From the NCBI RefSeq assembly GCF_001748085.1, contig NZ_BBZK01000017.1, positions 1 through 33,378 on the forward strand: 33,378 nucleotides of DNA, written 5' to 3'. Position numbers and translations under genes: made by a program. Each line of letters opens with the position of its first letter. The first letter of the stretch is position 1. The DNA comes from Streptomyces sp. TP-A0874 (GTDB lineage Bacteria; Actinomycetota; Actinomycetes; Streptomycetales; Streptomycetaceae). Of the stretch, positions 13,831 to 21,600 are shown in pieces. Under the pieces are notes generated by a model. It was given only the letters and a program-made list of their open reading frames with translations. It did not search any database and was not told where the DNA came from.

Positions 13831-13917
13831 GCGGCTGACACCGTGCGCCGACCTGCCAACGGCCGAAGAACGGCTGATACTCCGACCCGGCCGACCGGAG
13901 CGGCGGGGCGGACAAAG

Positions 13918-13923
13918 TAGGCT
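13918..13923 (+). promoter_or_regulatory. -10 element placed for leaderless rimO transcription
   Basis: TAGGCT lies six bases before the rimO ATG, the spacing expected if transcription begins at the A of the start codon. No Shine-Dalgarno sequence is visible between them (GGGCCC only), and no good -35 was found. Leaderless mRNAs are common in Actinobacteria. Confidence 0.5.
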
Positions 13924-13929
13924 GGGCCC

Positions 13930-15432
13930 ATGCCCGAACGCCGTACCGTCGCTCTCGTCACCCTTGGCTGCGCCCGTAACGAGGTGGACTCGGAGGAGCT
14001 CGCAGGCCGCCTGGCGGCGGACGGCTGGGAGCTCGTCCCGGAAGCCGCCCAGGCCGATGTCGCCGTCGTCAACACCTGCGGCTTCGTCGAGGCCGCCAAG
14101 AAGGACTCGGTCGACGCCCTACTGGAAGCGAACGACCTCAAGGGCCACGGCCGCACCCAGGCCGTGGTCGCGGTGGGTTGTATGGCCGAACGGTACGGCA
14201 AGGAACTGGCCGAGGCGCTGCCCGAGGCGGACGGTGTACTCGGCTTCGACGACTACACCGACATCTCCGAGCGGCTCGGAACCATCCTGGCCGGCGGCGT
14301 ACACGCCTCGCACACCCCCCGGGACCGGCGGAAGCTGCTGCCGATCAGCCCGGTCGAGCGGCAGGGCGCGACGGTCGCCCTGCCCGGTCACGCGGACGCC
14401 GCCCCAGGTCCCGAGGACCTTCCCGAAGGGCTGGCGCCCCCCTCGGGCCCGCGTGCGCCGCTCCGCCGGCGGCTCGACTCCAGCCCGGTCGCCTCCGTCA
14501 AGCTGGCCTCGGGATGCGACCGCCGCTGCTCCTTCTGCGCGATCCCGGCCTTCCGGGGCTCCTTCATCTCCCGCCGCCCGGCGGACGTCCTCAGCGAGAC
14601 CCGCTGGTTGGCCGAGCAGGGCGTCTCGGAGATCATGCTGGTCTCGGAGAACAACACCTCCTACGGCAAGGACCTGGGCGACATCCGACTGCTGGAGACC
14701 CTCCTGCCGGAGCTGGCACAGGTGGACGGCGTCGAGCGGATCCGGGTCAGCTACCTCCAGCCCGCCGAACTGCGCCCCAGCCTCATCGACACGCTGACCT
14801 CCACACCCAAGGTCGCGCCCTACTTCGATCTCTCCTTCCAGCACTCCGCCCCAGGGGTGCTGCGCCGCATGCGGAGGTTCGGCGACACCGACCGGTTCCT
14901 GGGCCTGCTCGAGCAGATCAGGGCCAGGGCCCCGCAGGCCGGCGCCCGTTCGAACTTCATCGTCGGCTTCCCCGGGGAGACCGAGGAGGACGTGGCCGAA
15001 CTGGAGCGGTTCCTGACCGGGGCGCGACTGGACGCCATCGGGGTGTTCGGATACTCCGACGAGGAGGGCACCGAGGCGCTGGGCCTCGACGGCAAGCTGG
15101 AGGCGGACGCCGTCGCCGAACGGCTGGCCCGCATCACCCGCCTCGCCGAGGAGCTCACCGCCCAGCGGGCCGAGGAGCGGCTCGGGGAGACCGTGCGGGT
15201 GCTGGTGGAGTCCGTGACGGCCGAGGGCGACACCATCGACGGAGCACCCGGAGAAGTGGTGGGGCGGGCCGCCCACCAGGCGCCCGAGACGGACGGCCAG
15301 ACCTACCTCACCGACGCCCGGGGACTTCTTCCGGGACGGATCGTCGAGGCGAAGGTGGTGGCGACCGAGGGTGTGGACCTGATCGCGGAACCGCTCGGCG
15401 GCGGGGTGGGCCCCGAGGAGGCGGGCGGATGA
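13930..15432 (+). CDS. rimO: RimO, ribosomal protein S12 methylthiotransferase
   Basis: A 500-aa radical-SAM enzyme that adds a methylthio group to the conserved aspartate of ribosomal protein S12. The N-terminal UPF0004 domain has the three auxiliary-cluster cysteines Cys14, Cys50 and Cys84. The radical-SAM cluster is CxxxCxxC at Cys196, Cys200 and Cys203 (in SGCDRRCSFCAIP). A TRAM domain ends the protein (about 410-490). Residues about 141-185 form a Pro/Gly/Ala-rich linker between the first two domains, making it longer than the E. coli enzyme. MiaB is the main alternative, but the LGCARNEVDSE start and SFCAIPAFRG favour RimO. The stop overlaps the pgsA start (ATGA), so rimO-pgsA-cinA form one operon. 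Confidence 0.95.
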   Translation: MPERRTVALVTLGCARNEVDSEELAGRLAADGWELVPEAAQADVAVVNTCGFVEAAKKDSVDALLEANDLKGHGRTQAVVAVGCMAERYGKELAEALPEADGVLGFDDYTDISERLGTILAGGVHASHTPRDRRKLLPISPVERQGATVALPGHADAAPGPEDLPEGLAPPSGPRAPLRRRLDSSPVASVKLASGCDRRCSFCAIPAFRGSFISRRPADVLSETRWLAEQGVSEIMLVSENNTSYGKDLGDIRLLETLLPELAQVDGVERIRVSYLQPAELRPSLIDTLTSTPKVAPYFDLSFQHSAPGVLRRMRRFGDTDRFLGLLEQIRARAPQAGARSNFIVGFPGETEEDVAELERFLTGARLDAIGVFGYSDEEGTEALGLDGKLEADAVAERLARITRLAEELTAQRAEERLGETVRVLVESVTAEGDTIDGAPGEVVGRAAHQAPETDGQTYLTDARGLLPGRIVEAKVVATEGVDLIAEPLGGGVGPEEAGG

Positions 15433-16121
15433 CCGGAGTACCCGCGTCCGCGGCGGAGGGCCCCAGACGCGCGGCAGCCGTACGCGGCAGCACCCGGGCG
15501 GAGGCGTCGGCGGTGCCGCAGGCGGGACTGTGGAACATCGCGAACATCCTGACGATGGTGCGGCTGCTGCTGGTGCCCGGCTTCGTCCTCCTACTGCTGC
15601 ACAACGGCGGCTACGACCCGATCTGGCGCTCCTACGCCTGGGCGGCCTTCGCCATCGCCATGATCACCGACCTCTTCGACGGGCATCTGGCCCGCCGCTA
15701 CAACCTGGTCACCGACTTCGGCAAGATCGCGGATCCGATCGCCGACAAGGCGATCATGGGTGCCGCTCTGATCTGCCTCTCCGTACTGGGCGATCTCTGG
15801 TGGTGGGTCACGGGCGTGATCCTGCTCCGGGAGGTCGGAATCACCCTGATGCGGTTCTGGGTGATCGAGCACGGGGTCATCCCGGCCAGCCGTGGCGGAA
15901 AGCTGAAGACCCTGGCCCAGGGCACCGCGGTCGGCCTGTACGTCCTGGTACTGACCGGGCCGCTGGCCACCATCCGGTTCTGGGTGATGGCTGTGGCCGT
16001 ACTGCTCACCGTTCTCACCGGCCTGGACTACGTGAAGCAGGCCGTGGTGCTGCGGAGCGGCGGGCCGCACGAGCAGCGCCAGCCCGAGCGCGAGCACGCC
16101 TCGGGGAGCGCGGGGAAATGA
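15429..16121 (+). CDS. pgsA: CDP-alcohol phosphatidyltransferase, phosphatidylglycerophosphate synthase
   Basis: A 230-aa membrane enzyme that joins CDP-diacylglycerol with glycerol-3-phosphate, the first step to phosphatidylglycerol and cardiolipin. The CDP-alcohol signature D-G-x2-A-R-x8-G-x3-D-x3-D is complete (Asp84, Gly85, Ala88, Arg89, Gly98, Asp102, Asp106), with Asp81 before it. Several hydrophobic helices surround it (for example VRLLLVPGFVLLLL and RFWVMAVAVLLTVL). The first 35 residues are a charged, Ala-rich extension. The ATG overlaps the rimO stop and the stop overlaps the cinA start, both as ATGA. The pgsA assignment rests on context and family; another CDP-alcohol substrate cannot be excluded from sequence alone. 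Confidence 0.93.
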   Translation: MTGVPASAAEGPRRAAAVRGSTRAEASAVPQAGLWNIANILTMVRLLLVPGFVLLLLHNGGYDPIWRSYAWAAFAIAMITDLFDGHLARRYNLVTDFGKIADPIADKAIMGAALICLSVLGDLWWWVTGVILLREVGITLMRFWVIEHGVIPASRGGKLKTLAQGTAVGLYVLVLTGPLATIRFWVMAVAVLLTVLTGLDYVKQAVVLRSGGPHEQRQPEREHASGSAGK

Positions 16122-16633
16122 GCGTCGGACCCGCCGAGACGTCACTGCAACTGCTCGCCGAGCGGGGGCAGACCCTCGCGGTGGCGGAGTCGCTGACCGG
16201 TGGACTGGTCGCCGCGGCCCTGACCGCCGTGCCCGGAGCCTCACGCGCCTTCCGCGGATCGGTGACCGCGTACGCGACCGAGGTCAAGCACAAGGTGCTG
16301 GCCGTGGACGGAGCGCTGCTTCAGACGAGGGGGGCCGTCGACGCCCAGGTCGCCGGAGAGATGGCGGACGGGGTGCGGCGGCTGCTGGGTGCGGACTGGG
16401 GGGCGGCGACCACCGGGGTGGCGGGCCCCGACCCGCAAGACGGTCAGCCGGTGGGCACGGTCCATGTGGCGGTCGCCGGGCCGGGGGGCACCGGTCGGCA
16501 GCGACTGCTCAGGCTGGACGGCGACCGGGAGGAGATCCGGAGGCGGACCGTCCAGGAAACCCTTGAATTGTTGATGACAGAACTGATCGGAAATGCGCGG
16601 GAACGGAATATGGAACACAGCGGGGGGAATTGA
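16118..16633 (+). CDS. cinA: CinA C-terminal family nicotinamide-nucleotide amidohydrolase
   Basis: A 171-aa stand-alone CinA/PncC domain that hydrolyses nicotinamide mononucleotide to nicotinate mononucleotide in NAD recycling. The signature AESLTGGLVA (about 23-32), the FRGSVTAYATEVKHKVLAV stretch, and GVAGP followed by QPVGTV are all present. The N-terminal COG1058 domain of long CinA proteins is absent, as in E. coli PncC. The ATG overlaps the pgsA stop (ATGA), so it is translationally coupled. The last codons (RERNMEHSGGN) are less GC-rich than the rest. The cinA-clgR neighbourhood is conserved in actinobacteria. Confidence 0.92.
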   Translation: MSVGPAETSLQLLAERGQTLAVAESLTGGLVAAALTAVPGASRAFRGSVTAYATEVKHKVLAVDGALLQTRGAVDAQVAGEMADGVRRLLGADWGAATTGVAGPDPQDGQPVGTVHVAVAGPGGTGRQRLLRLDGDREEIRRRTVQETLELLMTELIGNARERNMEHSGGN

Positions 16634-16736
16634 TGTTTGCAGCCCTGGGTGAACACGTCAGCGCTCCCCGCACAGCCACCGCCCGAGGCGGTACGGTGGG
16701 GCGAGAAGGATCCGAGGTCCGAGGAGGGAGCCACCG

Positions 16737-17117
16737 ATGATTCTGCTCCGTCGCCTGCTGGGTGACGTGCTGCGTCGGCAGCGCCAGCGCCAGGGGCGGA
16801 CCCTGCGCGAAGTCTCCTCGTCGGCGCGGGTCTCCCTCGGCTATCTTTCGGAAGTCGAGCGGGGGCAGAAAGAGGCGTCCTCCGAGTTGCTCTCCGCCAT
16901 CTGCGATGCGCTGGAGGTGCGGATGTCCGAGGTCATGCGTGAGGTGAGCGATGAACTGTCGCTCGCCGAACTGGCGCAGTCGGCGACGAGTGAGACCGTA
17001 CCCGTCCCGGTGCGTCCGATGCTGAACCCGGTTTCCGTGACATCCGTGACGGGTGTGCCCGAGGAGCGCATGACGATCAAGGCTCCTGCGGAAGCCGTGG
17101 ACGTCGTGGCGGCCTGA
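16737..17117 (+). CDS. clgR: ClgR-type Xre-family transcriptional activator of Clp protease genes
   Basis: A 126-aa protein with an Xre helix-turn-helix at about 10-66 (LREVSSSARVSLGYLSEVER, then GQKEASSELLSAICDAL). The C-terminal half is short and unstructured and ends in VVAA. In Streptomyces and Corynebacterium, ClgR activates clp protease genes and is itself degraded by ClpP. The position right after pgsA-cinA is the conserved clgR position. The start has a strong ribosome-binding site, GAGGAGGGAG at 16721-16730. A 103-bp gap from cinA could hold its own promoter; TACGGT at 16692-16697 is a weak -10 candidate. I could not place a convincing ClgR box here. The gene ends in a strong terminator. 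Confidence 0.88.
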   Translation: MILLRRLLGDVLRRQRQRQGRTLREVSSSARVSLGYLSEVERGQKEASSELLSAICDALEVRMSEVMREVSDELSLAELAQSATSETVPVPVRPMLNPVSVTSVTGVPEERMTIKAPAEAVDVVAA

Positions 17118-17139
17118 CGTTACAGCCGGCGTGGCTGAT

Positions 17140-17176
17140 CTGAGCCCCGGGCGGGTGACCACCGCCCGGGGCTCAG
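17140..17176 (+). terminator. Strong terminator after clgR
   Basis: A 15-bp perfect stem (17140-17154 with 17162-17176, built on TGAGCCCCGGGCGG) has a 7-nt loop and begins 22 bases after the clgR stop. No T-run follows. It should end the rimO-pgsA-cinA-clgR transcription unit. Confidence 0.85.
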
Positions 17177-17490
17177 CTGCGTCCCAGTGCCCCTGCGCCA
17201 GTCGTGACGGTGCTGTTTCCGGGCTGGTTGTGACCGGAATCACGGACCGTTGCGGAAAGGCGGCCGGCGGCCCCCTGAGCACGCTCGGCTGACGAGTCGT
17301 GACCGAGAGGATTGCCCGGAGGAGCACGGGGAACTCGGATCTCTGTGGTCCGATGACGCGCGGAGGCCGAGCGCCGGTGCCTGCCCGGGAGGCCCGGCCG
17401 AACGAGCCGGGTCGGCCACGAGCGGCGGCTCGACCAGGCGGTGGCGCCGGATCGCTCCGGAAGACCTCTGGACCCGTGAAGGAGGCGACC
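17177..17490. other. Intergenic region after clgR with no recognised gene
   Basis: This 314-bp stretch has open frames on both strands, but none has a ribosome-binding site, a recognisable protein or continuity with a neighbour. TCGTGAC appears twice (about 17203 and 17297), and GTGA-CCGGAA-TCAC forms a small dyad near 17231. No promoter or RNA gene could be recognised. Confidence 0.4.
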
Positions 17491-17727
17491 ATGGCGAGGT
17501 GTGACATACGGTGGCCCGACGCGCTCCGCTGGACGGTGATGCCGACCGCTGCGGTTCTGTGCTGGTGGACCACGCTGCGGTGGGCCGTCGAGCCGGCCGC
17601 GGTGGCGACCTGGGAGGCGGCGCTGGCCGCCGGAGGGTGGGGACTCGGCCTGATACCCGTCCACTGCGCCCCGCGCCCGGGCGGAGAGAGCCGGACAGGA
17701 CCCCGGTCCCCGGAACGCACCGGTTGA
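17491..17727 (+). CDS. Small hypothetical protein, possible single-span membrane protein
   Basis: A 78-aa ORF of unknown function. The case for a real gene is its ribosome-binding site: GAAGGAGG at 17478-17485, five bases before the ATG. The protein is Trp-rich (MARCDIRWPDALRWTVMPTA, then CWWTTLRW). It has a hydrophobic stretch at about 12-30, an Ala-rich helix and a polar, charged tail (RPGGESRTGPRSPERTG). No domain was recognised. It stands alone between the clgR terminator and the convergent nei gene, which ends only 39 bp away. It could be a spurious ORF; conservation would decide. Confidence 0.55.
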   Translation: MARCDIRWPDALRWTVMPTAAVLCWWTTLRWAVEPAAVATWEAALAAGGWGLGLIPVHCAPRPGGESRTGPRSPERTG

Positions 17728-17766
17728 TCCCGACCCGCGCTCTCCCAGCCCTGACCTCCGCGGCCG

Positions 17767-18600
17767 TCACCCCGACCGTGCGGAAGGGCTCGGCCTGCCG
17801 ACGGGCGGGCCGGGACCTCGCTGGCAGCCGGGGCACCAGTAGGTGACCCGCTCCTCGCCGACCGGCCCCTGGCCGCCGGAGCGCCGTACGGCCGCACCGC
17901 AGCGCAGGCAGGGGCGGCCGTTCCTCCCGTACACCCAGAGCCGCTGACCGGGGTGGGGGCTCGGTGTGGTGACCCGGTCCCAACGCCCCCGGTTGGCTCT
18001 GAGCAGCTTCTCCCCGAGGTCGACGAGACGCTCGAGAGACGGGGTCTCGCCGACCGGCAGCCAGGGCGTGACGCCGATCAGGAAGCAGAGCTCGGACTTG
18101 TAGACGTTGCCGATACCGGCCAGGTTCCGCTGGTCGAGGAGGGCTTCGCCGAGTGGTCGGGTCGGAGCCGTGAGCAGCAGACGCCGTGCCTCCTCGGGGT
18201 CCCAGTCAGGCCCCAGCAGATCAGGACCGAGGTGGCCAACGAGCCGGTCCTCGTCCTGGGAACGCATCAGGTCGAGCGCGGCCAGCCGGTAGCCGACGGC
18301 GGTGCGTGAGGCCGTGGAGAGAATCGCCCGGATCTGGTGGCCGGGCCCGCCGCGGAACCGCTCCCCCGCGGCGTAGAGCCGCCAGGCGCCGTCCATCCCC
18401 AGATGCGAGTGGAGAGTCAGGGGGCCGTCGACGCGGAGCATCAGGTGTTTGCCGCGAGCGACCACCTCGTTGACGACTCGGCCGGTGAGGTCCGCCGTGG
18501 CGAGCCGGGGTGTCCGCAGCTCGCAGCCGGTGAGGCGCTCGCCGGCGAGCGCCAGGTGCAGACCGTGGGCCGTCCGCCAGACCGTGTCTCCCTCGGGCAT
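17767..18600 (-). CDS. nei: Fpg/Nei-family DNA glycosylase (endonuclease VIII type)
   Basis: A 277-aa base-excision repair enzyme that removes oxidised pyrimidines and cuts the abasic site. It starts MPEGDT, so Pro2 (N-terminal after Met removal) and Glu3 are the catalytic residues; this fixes the start at 18600. The helix-two-turn-helix reads QRNLAGIGNVYKSE. The C-terminal zinc finger has two Cys pairs (CLRC and CPGC), with the conserved Arg in ERVTYWC. A Gly/Pro/Ser-rich tail follows. GGAGG lies about 12 bases upstream, a long spacing. It is in the same direction as lhr, 71 bp after it, so the two are probably co-transcribed. Mycobacterial Nei2 also lies next to lhr. Confidence 0.93.
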   Translation of the reverse strand: MPEGDTVWRTAHGLHLALAGERLTGCELRTPRLATADLTGRVVNEVVARGKHLMLRVDGPLTLHSHLGMDGAWRLYAAGERFRGGPGHQIRAILSTASRTAVGYRLAALDLMRSQDEDRLVGHLGPDLLGPDWDPEEARRLLLTAPTRPLGEALLDQRNLAGIGNVYKSELCFLIGVTPWLPVGETPSLERLVDLGEKLLRANRGRWDRVTTPSPHPGQRLWVYGRNGRPCLRCGAAVRRSGGQGPVGEERVTYWCPGCQRGPGPPVGRPSPSARSG

Positions 18601-18671
18601 GTGGCCATGATGCCTCCGCCCGCCCTACTACGGTGGGCGGAGCGCTCCCAGGCGGGCAGGGGAGCGCTGAC

Positions 18672-21600
18672 TCAGGCGGCGCGGAGGCGCATGCCCCGGG
18701 GGGTGGCGTGGAAGCCGGCGGTCTCCAGCGCCGGACCCAGCGGAGAGGAGAGGGCGGCAGCGCCGTTGACCCGCTCCACCGTGATGGTGCCGAGCTCCCC
18801 CCGGGTGGCCGCCTGGGCCAGAGCCTCCACAGCTGGTGCGACGCTGGTGTCACCGCCGGACTCGCCGGTCTCTGACCAGCACAGCAGGGTCTTCCCGCCC
18901 CGCTCGAGGTAGAGCACCAACTCGCCGTCGACCAGCACCACCAAGGCTCCCGCCTTCCGGCCGGGGCGCTGAGCGGTGCCCGGCGGCGGCTCCGGCCAGG
19001 GGAGGGCGGCGCCGTAGGCGTTCGCCGGATCGGCGGCGGCGAGCAGGACCGCCCGTGACTGGCGAGCCGAGGGCGGTAGCCCCGGGAACGGGGAAAGGGC
19101 CGCGGAGCCCTCGCGCTCCCGGGCGGTGTTCGACGCCCGGAGCCGGTCGACGGCTCCTTCCATGGCGAACTGCGCGGCCCCCAGCCCCTCCACCACATAG
19201 CCCCGCCGGGCCTGCCCCGTCTCCTCGAAGGCGGACAGCACCCGGTAGGCGGCCGAGAAGCCTCCCGCCACCCCCTCGGCGGCCACCGCCCCCCGGGTGA
19301 CCACTCCGTGCCGGTCCAGCAGGGTGTGAGCGAGGGCGTGCGCCCGGTGCGTCGGTTCGGTCTCCCGCTGGGGCAGCAGCGACCACCGGCCGGCGACGGT
19401 CGGCGGGCCGCTGCGTGAAGCGGTGGGGCGGAGCGAGGGCCTGGCGAGTGAGCCGTAGCGCCCCCGCGGAACCGACCGCTTGGCCCGGTGGGCGGTGGCC
19501 CCGGCCGTACGGCCCGATCCCAGGAGCGAGCGCAGTGGCGACAGGGTGTCGTTGGTCAACAGGCCGGCCCAGGCGAGGTCCCAGACCGCCGCGGCCAGTT
19601 GGGCGTCGGCGCAGTCCGGTTCGCTGATCCTGACCTGCTCGGCGATCTGGTGGAAGAACAGCCCGTAGCCGCCGGAGAGCGAGTTGAGCACCGCCTGGTG
19701 GACCGGTGTGAGTTCCAGCGGGTGCGGTTCGGGGAGCAGCAGCGGCGCGGCCTCCGTGAGGAACAGCGTCACCCAGCCGTCCTTGCCCGGGAGCGCGCCG
19801 GCACCCGCCCAGACGACCTCCCCCGCGCTGGTCAGCTCGTCCAGGAGACCGGGGGAGTAGTCGGCGACCCGGGAGGGGAGCACCAGCCGCTCCAGGGCGG
19901 AGGCGGGCACCGGGGCACCCTGCAACTGCTCCACGGCGCGTGCCAGGCCGTCGACCCCGCGCAGGCCGCGGTCGGTGACGTGCTGCCACTGGGGGAGGAA
20001 GGAGCCGAGGACGGCGGGCGGCACCGGTTCCAGCTCTTGGCGGAGCGAGGCCAGCGACCGGCGGCGCAGCCGCCGCAGTACCGAGCTGTCGCACCACTCC
20101 TGCCCCGCTCCGGCGGGATGGAACTCGCCCTGGACCACCCGGCCGGCCGAGGCGAGCCGCTGGAGTGCGCCCTCGGTGACCGCCACGCCCAGTCCGAACC
20201 GCTCCGCCGCGACAGCGGAGGTGAAGGGGCCGTGGGTGCGGGCGTAGCGGGCGAGGAGGTCGCCGAGCGGGTCCTTGACCGGTTCGGTGAACGCCTCCGG
20301 AACACCGACCGGCAGGGCGGTGCCCAGGGCGTCCCGCAGCCGTCCCGCGTCCTCGACCGCCGCCCAGTGCTCGGCGCCGGCGATCCGAACCCGGATGGCT
20401 CGCCGGGCCTCCGCCAGCTCGGTGGCCCAGCCGGGCTGCGCGCCGCGGTCGGCCAGCTCCGCCCCGGTGAGCGGGCCGAGGAGGCGTAGCAGATCGGCCA
20501 CGCCTTCGGCGTCCTTCACCCTGCGGTCCTCGGTGCGCCACTGGAGTTCGCGCTCCAACTCCGTCAGCACCTCGGCGTCCAGCAGCTCCCGCAGCTCCGC
20601 CTGGCCCAGCAGCTCGGCCAGCAACCGGGAGTCCAGGGAGAGCGCGGCGGCCCGGCGTTCGGCGAGGGGCGAGTCGCCCTCGTAGAGGTACTGGGCGACG
20701 TAGCCGAAGAGCAGCGAGCGGGCGAACGGCGAGGGCTCGGGGGTGGTGACCTCCACCAGGCGGACCCGGCGGGCCTCGATGTCACCCATCAGCTCACGCA
20801 GCCCCGGGACGTCGAAGACGTCCTGGAGGCACTCCCGGACCGCTTCGAGGATGATCGGGAAGGAGCCGAACTCGCTCGCCACCTGCAGGAGCTGGGACGC
20901 TCGCTGCCGCTGCTGCCACAGCGGTGTGCGCCGCCGGGGATCGCGGCGGGGCAGCAGGAGGGCCCGGGCGGCGCACTCGCGGAAGCGGGCGGCGAACAGC
21001 GCCGAACCGCCGACCTGGTCGGTGACGACGCTCTCCACCTCGCCCTTGTCGAACACGACGTCGTCGGCCCCGACCGGGGAGCGCTCGGGATCGTGTTCGG
21101 GGGTGTCCACGTCGAGCAGGTCCAGGCCCATCAGCTCGGTGTCCGGCAGCCGCAGCACGATGCCGTCGTCGGCGTGCATGACCTGGGCCTCCACGCCGAA
21201 CCGCTCCGCGAGCCGGGCCCCGACCGCCAGCGCCCAGGGGGCGTGTACCTGGGCGCCGAAGGGGGAGTGGACGACTACCCGCCAGTCACCGAGTTCGTCC
21301 CGGAAGCGTTCGACGACGATGGTCCGGTCGTCCGGGACGTGGCCGCAGGCGCGCCGCTGCTCCTCGAGGTAGGCGAGGAGGTTGTCCGACGCCCAGGCGT
21401 CCAGGCCGGTGGCGAGCAGTCGGAGTCGGGCGTCCTCCGCCGGGAGGGCGCCGATCTCCCGCAGGAAGCCGCCCACCGCGCGGCCGAGCTCCAGTGGGCG
21501 GCCGAGCTGGTCGCCCTTCCAGAACGGCAGCCGACCGGGCACCCCCGGGGCAGGCGTGACCAGCACCCGGTCCCGGGTGATGTCCTCGATCCGCCAGCTG

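Noticed and set aside
16640..16700. A possible ClgR operator upstream of clgR
   Set aside because: GTTTGC and GTGAAC half-sites are present, but the spacing and sequence do not fit the known ClgR box well enough.
16509..17897. A 462-codon minus-strand open frame across cinA, clgR and the gap
   Set aside because: It overlaps two recognised genes, has no ribosome-binding site and its translation is Arg/Pro/Ala-rich without domains.
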